Source: Mycolicibacterium sediminis (lineage in GTDB: Bacteria; Actinomycetota; Actinomycetes; Mycobacteriales; Mycobacteriaceae). From it: DNA of 64,000 nt. The number at the start of each line of letters is the position of its first letter. Position 1 is the first letter of the stretch. The notes beneath the pieces were generated by a model that had not been told where the DNA came from, did no database searches, and was given only the letters and a program-made list of their open reading frames with translations. Below are positions 44,971-55,126 of this stretch, piece by piece. The translations under genes were made by a program, and so were the position numbers. The stretch covers positions 186,001 to 250,000 of the forward strand of contig NZ_AP022588.1 in assembly GCF_010731735.1 (NCBI RefSeq). The letters are read 5' to 3'.

Positions 44971-45756
44971 ATGCCGTTCCTCGACGTCACCTCCCCCGCT
45001 CCCGAGCGCGCCTACTTCCGTCACTGGGCGGCCGAGGAGCCGACGGCCGCCATGGTGTTCCTGCACGGCTTCGGCGAGCACACCGGGCTCTATCACCGCT
45101 ACGCGTTCGCCCTGAACGCCCGAGGCATCGACGTGTGGGCCGTCGACCAGCTCGGCCACGGTATGAGCCCCGGCCCGCGCGGCGACTTCGGCACCATCGA
45201 GGCCTCGTCGGCGCTCGCCGAGGAGGTGACCCGGCGAGTCGAGGAGGCCAGGCCCGGTCTGCCGCTGGTCGCGGCCGGACATTCGTTCGGATCCATCGTG
45301 ACGCTGTTCCGGGTGCTCGGCAGCCCCGACCGGTACCGGGCCGCGGTGATCTCCGGTGCGCCCCTGGTCGCGGTGCCCGCCTTCCTGGACGCCGACACCT
45401 CGCTCGACCTCGACCCCGCGTGGCTGTCGCGCGACGACTTCTACCTCGACGCACTGGCGAACGATCCCCTGGCGTTCGTCGAGGCCGACGGCAAGTCCCT
45501 CACCCGTGAACTCGACCGGGCGTGGGACCGCTTCGGACACGACCTACCCGGACTGGCGATACCCACCCTGGCGGTGCACGGTGAGGACGACCCGATCGCG
45601 GACCCGGGTGCGGTGCGCGCCTACGCCGAGCAGATCGACCCGCTGACGCTGCTCGAGATCCACGGCGGACGCCACGACATCCTCAACGACGTGACGCATC
45701 GCGAGGTTGCCGCAGCGGTCGCGGACTTCGTGGTGGCTCAGACCGCGTCGGACTAG
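44971..45756 (+). CDS. Monoacylglycerol lipase-like hydrolase
   Basis: 261 aa. Serine hydrolase related to monoglyceride lipase Rv0183: FLHGFGEHTGLY, DQLGHGMSPGPRG, the nucleophile in AGHSFGS, AVHGEDDPIADP with the acid, and IHGGRHDILND with the His. It probably releases fatty acids from monoacylglycerols. It is convergent with hsaB with a 4-nt overlap at 45753-45756. M. tuberculosis has nat here. Confidence 0.85.
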   Translation: MPFLDVTSPAPERAYFRHWAAEEPTAAMVFLHGFGEHTGLYHRYAFALNARGIDVWAVDQLGHGMSPGPRGDFGTIEASSALAEEVTRRVEEARPGLPLVAAGHSFGSIVTLFRVLGSPDRYRAAVISGAPLVAVPAFLDADTSLDLDPAWLSRDDFYLDALANDPLAFVEADGKSLTRELDRAWDRFGHDLPGLAIPTLAVHGEDDPIADPGAVRAYAEQIDPLTLLEIHGGRHDILNDVTHREVAAAVADFVVAQTASD

Positions 45757-46316
45757 AGCCAGGTGTCGGCGGTGGTGGTGGTCAGGAACGCCTCGAGGTC
45801 GTCGCGCCACTGGGCCGGGGTGTTCTTGTCCGGCTCGATGCCCGTGTACTCGCCCCGGTAGAACAGCAGCGGGCGCGGCTTCAGCTTCGGGATCTCCGAT
45901 AGCGAGTGCACGGCACCGAACACGACGAAGTGGTCGCCCCCGTCGTGCACCGAGTTCACCGCACAGTCGATGTGGGCCAGCGAGTCGGCGATGATGGGTG
46001 ACCCCAGTGGTGATGGTTCCCAATCGATCCCGGCGAACTTGTCGGGCTCCCGGGAACCGAACCGGGCCGAGACGTGCTGCTGGTGCTCGTGCAGGACGTT
46101 GACGCAGAACTTCCCGCTGGCCTCGATGGCCTGCCACGACCGCGACTGCTTGGTGGGGCAGAACAGGACCAGCGGCGGGTCCAGGGACAGCGCGGCGAAC
46201 GACTGGCACGCGAAGCCGACCGGCTCGTCCTCGTGCACGGTGGTGATGATCGTGATGCCCGTGCAGAACTGACCGAGCACGTGCCGGAACGTGCGCGGAT
46301 CGATCTCCGTGCTCAT
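45753..46316 (-). CDS. hsaB: HsaB, flavin reductase component of 3-HSA hydroxylase
   Basis: 187 aa, as Rv3567c. Start ATG 46314-46316. FMN-dependent NAD(P)H:flavin oxidoreductase (FCTGITIITT, ACQSFAALSLDPPLVLFCP, GKFCVNVLH). It supplies reduced flavin to HsaA. Gene order on the minus strand is hsaA-hsaD-hsaC-hsaB, and here the operon ends with hsaB because nat (Rv3566c), which follows in M. tuberculosis, is absent. Confidence 0.94.
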   Translation of the reverse strand: MSTEIDPRTFRHVLGQFCTGITIITTVHEDEPVGFACQSFAALSLDPPLVLFCPTKQSRSWQAIEASGKFCVNVLHEHQQHVSARFGSREPDKFAGIDWEPSPLGSPIIADSLAHIDCAVNSVHDGGDHFVVFGAVHSLSEIPKLKPRPLLFYRGEYTGIEPDKNTPAQWRDDLEAFLTTTTADTWL

Positions 46317-46321
46317 CGTCG

Positions 46322-48147
<1,826 letters not shown>

Positions 48148-49332
48148 CTAGACCATCGTGTCTTGGGGCGGCAGCCCGAACGCCTCGTTGCCGAAGATCA
48201 TGTAGGCGCGCTCGGGCTCGTTGGCCGCGTGCACCCGTCCGGCGTGTGCATCACGCCAGAACCGTTGCACCGGCTTGTCGGTCTCGAGCGCCGTGGCCCC
48301 GGAGGCCTCGAAGAGCAGGTCGATCGACGCGATCGCGCGGGCCGTGGCACGGACCTGGTCGCGGCGGGCGCGGGCGCGGAGTTCGAAGGGGATCTCCTGA
48401 CCCGCCTTGAGCAGCGCGTACTCGTCGCCGACGTTGCCGATCAGCTGTCGCCAGCCGGCGTCGATGTCACTGGCGGCCTCGGCGATGCGGATCTTGGCGA
48501 ACGGGTCGTCCTTGGACCGCTCGCCCGCGAACGCGGCGCGGACGCGCTTGCCCTGGTGCTCGACGTGCGCCTCGTAGGCGCCGTAAGCCATGCCCATGAT
48601 GGGCGCGGTGATCGTCGTGGGATGCATGGTGCCCCACGGCATCTTGTAGACCGGCGCGGTGTTGTTGGTCAGGCCACCGGCGGTGCGGTCGTTCATCGAC
48701 TTGTACGACAGGAAGCGGTGCCGGGGCACGAACACGTCCTTGACGACGACGGTGTTGCTACCGGTGGCCTTGAGGCCGACCACGTGCCACACGTCGTCGA
48801 TGCGGTACTCACTGCGCGGGATGAGGAAGCTGCCGAAGTCGACGGGCTTGCCGTCCTTGATGACCGGGCCGCCGAGGAACGCCCACGAGGCGTGACCCGA
48901 ACCGGAGGACCACTGCCATGCACCGCTGACCATGTAGCCGCCGTCGACGACCACGCCGGCACCCATGGGGGCGTAGGAGGAGGAGACGCGGACGGTCGGG
49001 TCGTCACCCCAGACCTCGTCCTGCGCCTGCTGATCGAAGAGCGCGAGGTGCCAGTTGTGCACGCCGATGATCGAGCTGACCCATGCCGTCGAACCGCACG
49101 CGGTACCGAGCCGGCGGACCGCCTCGTAGAACATCGTCGGGTCGGATTCGAGGCCACCCCACTGCGAGGGCTGCAGGAGCTTGAAGAAGCCGACCTCGTC
49201 GAGTTCAGCGATGGTCTCGTCGGGAATCTGGCGCAGATCCTCTGCCGCCTGCGCGCGCTTGGCGATGCGGGGCAGCAGATCGTCGACACCGCGCAGTACG
49301 GACTGGGCGTCGCGTTGTTCAATGGTCGTCAT
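48148..49332 (-). CDS. hsaA: HsaA, oxygenase component of 3-HSA hydroxylase
   Basis: 394 aa, identical in length to Rv3570c. Flavin-dependent monooxygenase of the acyl-CoA dehydrogenase fold; the ATG follows GGAGG. It hydroxylates 3-HSA at C4 to a catechol using flavin reduced by HsaB. Segments FFKLLQPSQWGGLE and VSSIIGVHNWHLALF are typical. First gene of the hsaADCB operon, with KstR palindromes upstream. Confidence 0.95.
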   Translation of the reverse strand: MTTIEQRDAQSVLRGVDDLLPRIAKRAQAAEDLRQIPDETIAELDEVGFFKLLQPSQWGGLESDPTMFYEAVRRLGTACGSTAWVSSIIGVHNWHLALFDQQAQDEVWGDDPTVRVSSSYAPMGAGVVVDGGYMVSGAWQWSSGSGHASWAFLGGPVIKDGKPVDFGSFLIPRSEYRIDDVWHVVGLKATGSNTVVVKDVFVPRHRFLSYKSMNDRTAGGLTNNTAPVYKMPWGTMHPTTITAPIMGMAYGAYEAHVEHQGKRVRAAFAGERSKDDPFAKIRIAEAASDIDAGWRQLIGNVGDEYALLKAGQEIPFELRARARRDQVRATARAIASIDLLFEASGATALETDKPVQRFWRDAHAGRVHAANEPERAYMIFGNEAFGLPPQDTMV

Positions 49333-49381
49333 GACATTGCCTCCAGGATCGCGGAGCTCGCACTAGCTCTGGTCTTGAGAT

Positions 49382-49395
49382 TAGAACACGTTACG
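49382..49395. promoter_or_regulatory. KstR operator (one mismatch), hsaA side
   Basis: TAGAACACGTTACG carries AACNNGTT with a matching first T but G instead of the final A of TNNAACNNGTTNNA. It lies 49 bp upstream of the hsaA ATG and is probably the operator of the hsaADCB operon. Confidence 0.75.
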
Positions 49396-49449
49396 ATTTG
49401 TGTCGAGTGAGGCGTTCCTACGACCGCTAGACCTGCGGATGCATAGTTT

Positions 49450-49463
49450 CAGAACGTGTTCTA
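49450..49463. promoter_or_regulatory. KstR operator-like palindrome (one mismatch), middle site
   Basis: CAGAACGTGTTCTA differs from the consensus only at the first base; the AGAACGTGTTCT core is a near-perfect palindrome. It lies 7 bp before the next site on the kshB side, so two repressor dimers could sit side by side. Confidence 0.75.
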
Positions 49464-49470
49464 GTTTAAC

Positions 49471-49484
49471 TGTAACGTGTTCTA
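49471..49484. promoter_or_regulatory. KstR operator, kshB side
   Basis: TGTAACGTGTTCTA fits TNNAACNNGTTNNA fully. It lies 39 bp upstream of the kshB ATG, consistent with KstR control of the ketosteroid hydroxylase reductase. Confidence 0.88.
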
Positions 49485-49523
49485 GTTCTGCCGCCGAAAC
49501 CGGACCGGAAGGGGTGACCCGGC

Positions 49524-50585
49524 ATGACCGACGAACCACTCGGCACGCACGTACTCGAGCTGGAGTTGGCCGACGTGGTCGAGGAGACTCCCGACGCGCG
49601 GTCGCTCGTCTTCAAGGTGCCCGCGGGATCGTCGGTGTCGCCCGAGCGGCTGACGTACTCGCCGGGGCAGTTCCTGACGCTGCGCGTCCCCAGTGACCGC
49701 ACCGGGTCGGTCGCCCGGTGCTACTCGCTGTCCACCTCCCCGTTCACCGACGACGCCCTCGCCGTCACGGTCAAGCGCACCGACGGTGGTTACGCATCGC
49801 ACTGGCTGTGCGACAACGCCCACGCCGGCATGAAGATGCACGTCCTGGCACCGTCGGGCACGTTCGTGCCCAAGTCCCTCGACTCGGACTTCCTGCTGCT
49901 CGCCGCGGGCAGCGGCGTCACCCCGATGATGGCGATCCTCAAGTCGGCGCTGTCGGAGGGCAGCGGCAAGGTGGTCCTCGTCTACGCCAACCGCGACGAG
50001 ACGTCGGTGATCTTCGCCGCGACCCTGCGCGACCTGGCCGCGAAGTACCCCGACCGGCTTACCGTCGTGCACTGGCTCGAGACGGTGCAGGGCCTGCCGT
50101 CGGCGGGGTCGCTGGGCACCCTGGTGGCGCCCTTCGCGGGGCACGACGCGTTCATCTGCGGGCCCGGCCCCTTCATGGTGGCGGCTGAACAGGCGTTGCA
50201 GTCGGCGGGCACCGCACCCGAGCGGATCCACATCGAGGTGTTCAAGTCCCTCGAGTCGGACCCGTTCGCGGCGGTCGTGATCGCCGAGGACGACGACTCC
50301 GACGAGGGCCCCGCCACGGCCGTGGTCACCCTCGACGGCGAGACCCACGAGATCCGCTGGCCGCGCACCGCGAAGTTGCTCGACGTGCTGCTCGACAAGG
50401 GACTCGACGCGCCGTTCTCCTGCCGCGAGGGGCACTGCGGCGCCTGCGCGGTACTGATGAAGAGCGGTGCGGTCGAGATGGCCGTCAACGACGTCCTCGA
50501 GCCGTCCGATCTCGACGAGGGACTGATCCTCGGTTGCCAGGCGACGCCGACGACGGATTCCGTCGAAGTCACCTATGACGAGTAG
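49524..50585 (+). CDS. kshB: KshB, reductase of 3-ketosteroid 9-alpha-hydroxylase
   Basis: 353 aa, against 358 for Rv3571. Three domains: FAD (RCYSLSTSPF), NAD (AAGSGVTPMMAIL, ICGPGPFM) and a C-terminal plant-type 2Fe-2S ferredoxin (CREGHCGACAVL with a later GCQ). It passes electrons from NADH to KshA, whose gene is not in this window, for 9-alpha-hydroxylation that opens ring B. Divergent from hsaA, sharing a gap with three KstR sites. Confidence 0.95.
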   Translation: MTDEPLGTHVLELELADVVEETPDARSLVFKVPAGSSVSPERLTYSPGQFLTLRVPSDRTGSVARCYSLSTSPFTDDALAVTVKRTDGGYASHWLCDNAHAGMKMHVLAPSGTFVPKSLDSDFLLLAAGSGVTPMMAILKSALSEGSGKVVLVYANRDETSVIFAATLRDLAAKYPDRLTVVHWLETVQGLPSAGSLGTLVAPFAGHDAFICGPGPFMVAAEQALQSAGTAPERIHIEVFKSLESDPFAAVVIAEDDDSDEGPATAVVTLDGETHEIRWPRTAKLLDVLLDKGLDAPFSCREGHCGACAVLMKSGAVEMAVNDVLEPSDLDEGLILGCQATPTTDSVEVTYDE

Positions 50586-50625
50586 GCCCCGGGATACCGT
50601 GACCCGGATCCAGACGAGGAGCGCC

Positions 50626-51159
50626 ATGAGACGGTTCGCCACCACCACCGCACTGCTCGCGGCGACCTGGTCGACGCTGGCCATGCTGACGCCCATGGCG
50701 TCGTCGTCGGCGGCGCTGAACACCGCCACGTCGACCATCCCGATCGATCCGGTGACCACGCTGCAGATGCAGACCACCGCCAACTGCGTGCTCGCCGAGA
50801 ACCAGTGCTACTTCAACACGGTGGCGAACCTCATCGGCCCCGACGGACCCCTCCCCCTGCCCGGCGACTTCTACGGACGCCAGTCGACGACACTGCGCTC
50901 GATGGACCGCGACATGTACCTCGACTCCGACTTCAACGGACAGAACACCCGGATGTTCAAGTCCATCACCGACAACGAGTTCGCGACAGTGTTCTTCGGC
51001 CCCGGCCCCGCCGTGCTGAACGGCAACACCAGGACCGTGGACTGGGCGACGGGCCGCCCGAAGACCGACGCCGACTACATCGTCTGCGCGCACATCCAGG
51101 TGGTCTACTCCGGCGTGAACCTCACCTCGCCCGACGCCTGCGCCCAGACCACGTACTAG
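50626..51159 (+). CDS. Exported protein of unknown function (Rv3572-like)
   Basis: 177 aa from ATG 50626, with GAGGAG 4 nt upstream. Sec-type signal peptide with a hydrophobic core at ~6-25 and an AxA-like cleavage region near SSSAA. The mature part has four Cys (NCVLAENQC, IVCAHIQ, DACAQ), suggesting two disulfides. Length and position match Rv3572 (176 aa), between kshB and fadE34. No enzymatic motif. It is 40 bp after kshB and may share its transcript, then ends before a 22-bp hairpin. Confidence 0.8.
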   Translation: MRRFATTTALLAATWSTLAMLTPMASSSAALNTATSTIPIDPVTTLQMQTTANCVLAENQCYFNTVANLIGPDGPLPLPGDFYGRQSTTLRSMDRDMYLDSDFNGQNTRMFKSITDNEFATVFFGPGPAVLNGNTRTVDWATGRPKTDADYIVCAHIQVVYSGVNLTSPDACAQTTY

Positions 51160-51189
51160 TTCTTCGCGCCGAACGTTGGTGCTTCACCC

Positions 51190-51248
51190 GCGAGCAGACG
51201 TCAACTCCCCTCAAATCGCACGGATCAGGGGAGTTGACGTCTGCTCGC
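51190..51248. terminator. 22-bp perfect inverted repeat between convergent genes
   Basis: Bases 51190-51211 and 51227-51248 are perfect reverse complements with a 15-nt loop. The outer arm GCGAGCAGACG is shared with a family of intergenic palindromes I recall from other mycobacteria. It lies between the Rv3572-like stop and the fadE34 stop, so a bidirectional terminator is the simplest role. Confidence 0.8.
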
Positions 51249-51299
51249 CGTAGGAGCTTGAGCCTCGGCGGGCCGCGAAGGGTAGCGCGCTAGACGGCC

Positions 51300-53414
51300 C
51301 TAGCGGGGGAGGCCGAGCAGCCGCTCGCCGGCGAGGGTGAGCAGGATCTGCTCGGTACCACCGGCGATCGACAGGCACCGGGTGTTGAGGAAGTAGCGGA
51401 CGTCGGGCGAGTCGACGATGCCCCCGCCCGGCCGGGCGTCCATGATCGCCTCGGCCAGCGCCTGCCGGTACCGCACGCCGATCAGCTTGCGGACGCTCGA
51501 CGGCGCACCCGGATCATGGCCTCCGACAGCCATCTTCGCGATCAGCTGGTCGAGTAGCGCACCCACCTGGGCGGCGATGATGAGCGCGCCGAGCCGGTCG
51601 GCCTCGGCGCCGTCCAACTCGTCGTCGCCGAGGACCTCCAGCAGGTGCACCATGCCCTTGTCGAGCGCACCGCCCGTCGCGATGGCGACGCGCTCGTTGG
51701 CCAGCGTGGTCCGGGCCAGCGCCCAACCGCCGTCGACGGCACCGACGACCATCTCGTCGGGCACGAAGAGGTCGTCGAAGAAGACCTCGTTGAACAGTGC
51801 CTCGCCGGTGATCTCGCGCAGCGGGCGGATGTCGATGCCGGGCGACTTCATGTCGACGAGGAAGTAGGTGATGCCCTTGTGCTTCGGGGCGTCGGGGTTG
51901 GTGCGGGCCAGGCAGATGCCCCAGTCGGCCCGGTGCGCGTTGGACGTCCACACCTTCTGACCGGTCAGCAGCCAGCCACCCTCGGTGCGAACGGCCTTGG
52001 TGCGCAACGCCGCAAGGTCCGACCCCGCGCCCGGCTCGCTGAACAGCTGGCACCAGTACACGTCCCCGTCGAGCGTGCCCGGGATGAACTTCTCGATCTG
52101 CGCCGGCGTACCGCTGCCCAGGATCGTGGGTGCCGCCCACCAGCCGATCGAGATGTCCGGCCGCGCCACACCTGCGGCGTCGAGTTCCTGATCGATCACC
52201 AGCTGCTCGGCCGGGGATGCCCCGCGACCGTACGGCGTGGGCCAATGCGGCGCCATCAGTCCCGTCTCCGCGAGCGCGGCCTGCCGCTTCTCGTCGGGCA
52301 GCGCGGCGATGTCGGCGACCACGCCGGCGATCTCGGCTCGGATGTCCTCGCCGTCGGCGACGTCGACGTGCAACTGCCTGCGCACCCCGGCGCGCGTCAG
52401 CTCCACGCACCGGCGCAGCCAGCGCGACCGGCCACCGAGGAACTGGGCGTTGGCGTACGCCCGCCGCATGTAGAGATGCGCGTCGTGCTCCCACGTGATG
52501 CCGATGCCGCCGAGCACCTGAATGCAGTCGCGGGCATTGACCTTCGCCGCGTCGATGCCGACGGCCGCGGCCACCGAGACGGCGATCGACAACTGCTCGG
52601 GGCTCGGGTCGTCGACGGCGTTCGCGGCGTCGGCGGCGGCGACGGCGATCTGCTGGGACCGCAGCAGCATCTCGGCGCACATGTGCTTGACGGCCTGGAA
52701 GCTGCCGATCGGCTTGCCGAACTGCTCGCGCACCTTCGCGTATTCGGTGGCGGTCTCCGTCATCCAGCGCGCCAGCCCGGCGTTCTCTGCGGCCAGCAGC
52801 GTCGCGGCCAGTTCGACGATCCGAGCACCGGGCACGTCCAGCCGGACGGCGGGCGAAGACGACAGGTCGACGCGGGCCAGCGGCCGCGAGAAGTCGGTGG
52901 CCTCCAGCGGCTCGACGGTCACGCCGTCGGCACCGCCGTCGACGAGGACGAAGCCGTCGCCCGCGGGAAGCAGCAGGAGTTCACCGGCCACGGCGCCCAG
53001 CACGATCGCCGCGCTGCCGGTCGCGGTGGTCCCGTCGAACGTGACGGCGGCCGTCAGCGCCAGGCCCGCGGTCCGCTCGCCGGACACGAGGGCGTCGAGC
53101 AGTGCGGGGTCGGTGACGACGAGCGTCGCGAGTGCCGTGGTCGCCACGGGGCCGGGCACCAGCGCCGCACCCGCCTCGTCGAGCATGGCGCAGAGGTCCT
53201 CCACGCTGCTGCCCGCGCCGCCCAGGTCCTCGGGCACCGCGACCCCGAAGATCCCGAGTTCGGCGAGCTTGCCGTAGGGCGCACGCCACGCGTCGGCGTC
53301 GCCCTGCTCCACCGACCGGATGCCGGCGATCGAACCGGAGCCGGCGGCCCAACTGCGGACCAGGTCGCGTACAGCAAACTGCTCATCGGTGACGGTAGCG
53401 GTCGCAACAGCCAT
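51300..53414 (-). CDS. fadE34: FadE34 (ChsE3), fused two-domain acyl-CoA dehydrogenase
   Basis: 704 aa, against 711 for Rv3573c. Start ATG 53412-53414 with AGGAGG 6 nt upstream. It fuses a short FadE28-like domain (residues ~1-330: KVREQFGKPIGSFQAVKHMCAEM) to a full-length FadE29-like domain (~345-704: LFSEPGAGSDLAALR, KVWTSNAHRADWG, GGTEQILLTLAGERLLGLPR). The fusion mimics the FadE28-FadE29 heteromer. It dehydrogenates the C5 side-chain CoA ester of cholesterol. It is divergent from kstR with a perfect KstR operator between. Confidence 0.93.
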   Translation of the reverse strand: MAVATATVTDEQFAVRDLVRSWAAGSGSIAGIRSVEQGDADAWRAPYGKLAELGIFGVAVPEDLGGAGSSVEDLCAMLDEAGAALVPGPVATTALATLVVTDPALLDALVSGERTAGLALTAAVTFDGTTATGSAAIVLGAVAGELLLLPAGDGFVLVDGGADGVTVEPLEATDFSRPLARVDLSSSPAVRLDVPGARIVELAATLLAAENAGLARWMTETATEYAKVREQFGKPIGSFQAVKHMCAEMLLRSQQIAVAAADAANAVDDPSPEQLSIAVSVAAAVGIDAAKVNARDCIQVLGGIGITWEHDAHLYMRRAYANAQFLGGRSRWLRRCVELTRAGVRRQLHVDVADGEDIRAEIAGVVADIAALPDEKRQAALAETGLMAPHWPTPYGRGASPAEQLVIDQELDAAGVARPDISIGWWAAPTILGSGTPAQIEKFIPGTLDGDVYWCQLFSEPGAGSDLAALRTKAVRTEGGWLLTGQKVWTSNAHRADWGICLARTNPDAPKHKGITYFLVDMKSPGIDIRPLREITGEALFNEVFFDDLFVPDEMVVGAVDGGWALARTTLANERVAIATGGALDKGMVHLLEVLGDDELDGAEADRLGALIIAAQVGALLDQLIAKMAVGGHDPGAPSSVRKLIGVRYRQALAEAIMDARPGGGIVDSPDVRYFLNTRCLSIAGGTEQILLTLAGERLLGLPR

Positions 53415-53457
53415 CTCGGGCCTCCTGGCGTAGGGGCGAGAAGACGTCGCTTCTCAC

Positions 53458-53471
53458 TAGAACGTGTTCTA
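53458..53471. promoter_or_regulatory. KstR operator between fadE34 and kstR (perfect palindrome)
   Basis: TAGAACGTGTTCTA is a perfect 14-bp palindrome and an exact consensus match. It lies 43 bp upstream of fadE34 and 141 bp upstream of the kstR start chosen here, giving repression of fadE34 and autoregulation of kstR. Confidence 0.95.
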
Positions 53472-53612
53472 ATGGTGACAGCGTTCGAACGTCAAGTCGA
53501 CCGCCATCACAGCAGCACACGAGAGTGTCGCGGGGGCACGGAGGTGGGAAATCGACGATCGCCTTGCGTATCGTTTTCACCCCGAGCGCAACGAGAAGGA
53601 GCTGACCGCCAC

Positions 53613-54311
53613 ATGTCCGGTTCCGCAGGGTCGGCTGCAACGCCAGCAGCGGCCACATCGGGTTCCGGGTCGGATTCGACCTCGGGCCCTCGCCAGGTGA
53701 TGAACGTGGCCGTCCTCGCCGAGTCCGAACTCGGATCCGAAGCACAGCGCGAGCGCCGCAAGCGCATCCTCGACGCCACCCTCGCCATCGCGTCCAAGGG
53801 CGGGTACGAGGCCGTGCAGATGCGCGCGGTCGCCGAACGCGCGGACGTCGCGGTGGGCACGCTGTACCGCTACTTCCCGTCCAAGGTGCACCTGCTGGTG
53901 TCCGCACTCGGCCGCGAGTTCGAGCGCATCGACGCCAAGACCGACCGCGCCTCACTGACCGGTGGCACCCCCTACCAGCGGCTCAACATCATGGTCGGAA
54001 AGCTGAACCGGTCGATGCAGCGCAACCCGCTGCTGACCGAGGCCATGACGCGCGCGTTCGTGTTCGCCGACGCCTCTGCCGCCGGTGAGGTTGATCACGT
54101 CGGCAAGCTGATGGACTCGATGTTCGCCCGCGCCATGAGCGACGGGGAACCCACCGAGGACCAGTACCACATCGCCCGCGTCATCTCGGACGTGTGGCTG
54201 TCGAACCTGCTGGCCTGGCTCACTCGTCGCGCCTCGGCCACCGACGTCAGCAAGCGCCTCGACCTCGCCGTGCGCCTCCTGATCGGCGACGGCGAGCACC
54301 CGAAGATCTGA
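53613..54311 (+). CDS. kstR: KstR, TetR-family repressor of cholesterol catabolism
   Basis: 232 aa from ATG 53613, with AAGGAG upstream. ATG 53700 would give 203 aa, closer to the 199 aa annotated for Rv3574; the extra N-terminus is Ser/Ala/Gly-rich and probably disordered. HTH at AVQMRAVAERADVAVGTLYRYFPSK. It binds steroid CoA thioesters and controls the KstR operators mapped at 9792, 9871, 49382-49484 and 53458. The C-terminal half is nearly identical to the M. tuberculosis protein. Confidence 0.95.
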   Translation: MSGSAGSAATPAAATSGSGSDSTSGPRQVMNVAVLAESELGSEAQRERRKRILDATLAIASKGGYEAVQMRAVAERADVAVGTLYRYFPSKVHLLVSALGREFERIDAKTDRASLTGGTPYQRLNIMVGKLNRSMQRNPLLTEAMTRAFVFADASAAGEVDHVGKLMDSMFARAMSDGEPTEDQYHIARVISDVWLSNLLAWLTRRASATDVSKRLDLAVRLLIGDGEHPKI

Positions 54312-54339
54312 GCCGGAGCGCACCCGCGAGGATGTATCC

Positions 54340-55116
54340 GTGCTCTCGACCGATCTGACCCGCGCCCTCGACGAGGTGGCCGGCACCCCGCGCCTGCTCG
54401 TCACTTCGGACTTCGACGGGACGCTCGCGCCCATCGTCGACGACCCGTCCGCCGCTCGTGCGCTCCCGGCCGCCGCGGAGGCGCTGGTGGCCCTCGCCGA
54501 CGTCCCCGACACCACGGTCGCGCTGGTGTCCGGTCGTGCCCTCGAGGTGCTGCGGGAGTTGTCCGCGCTACCGCCGACGGTGCATCTGGTGGGGAGTCAC
54601 GGCGCGGAGTTCGGCACCAGCGGGCCGGAGCGTAGCGACTCGGGGAGAGTTCGTGGTTTCGACCAGCAGTTCGACCACGCACTGTTGGCGCGCATCGTCG
54701 CCGAACTGCAGACGATCTCGGTGGGCAAGCCGGGCGTGACCGTCGAGACGAAACCGGCGAGCGCGGCGCTGCACGTGCGCAACGCCAGCGCGGCCGACGC
54801 CGAGGCGGCGCTCGAGGAGGCCGGGGTGGCCGCGAAGACCTGGGACGCCCACGTCACCGAGGGCAAGGCCGTCCTCGAGTTCGCGGTCGTCCGCACGGAC
54901 AAGGGCGAGGCCGTGGACACGTTGCGCGAGCAGGCCGAGGCGACCGCGGTGGTGTTCCTGGGCGACGACGTCACCGACGAGAACGCCTTCCGGCGCATGC
55001 GTGCCGGTGACGTCGGGATCAAGGTCGGTCCGGGAGAAACGCTGGCGGCTCACCGGATTTCCTCGCCTGAGGACGTCGCCGAGGTGCTGGCGTACGTGCT
55101 CGCCGCCCGGAGGTGA
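54340..55116 (+). CDS. otsB: Trehalose-6-phosphate phosphatase (OtsB)
   Basis: 258 aa from GTG 54340. HAD-type phosphatase: SDFDGTLAPIVDDP with D24 and D26, LVSGR, SHGAEF, and a late FLGDDVTDENAFRRM with the metal-binding Asp pair. It makes trehalose from trehalose 6-phosphate. It starts 28 bp after kstR but is not expected to be in the steroid pathway. The next gene begins 10 bp later. Confidence 0.9.
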   Translation: MLSTDLTRALDEVAGTPRLLVTSDFDGTLAPIVDDPSAARALPAAAEALVALADVPDTTVALVSGRALEVLRELSALPPTVHLVGSHGAEFGTSGPERSDSGRVRGFDQQFDHALLARIVAELQTISVGKPGVTVETKPASAALHVRNASAADAEAALEEAGVAAKTWDAHVTEGKAVLEFAVVRTDKGEAVDTLREQAEATAVVFLGDDVTDENAFRRMRAGDVGIKVGPGETLAAHRISSPEDVAEVLAYVLAARR

Positions 55117-55126
55117 CCCGGGTCCG

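Noticed and set aside
51645..54311. 888-residue plus-strand open frame running antisense through fadE34 into kstR
   Set aside because: Only its 3' part (from 53613) is the real kstR; the rest is the GC-rich shadow of fadE34 with Arg/Gly/His-rich composition and no family match.
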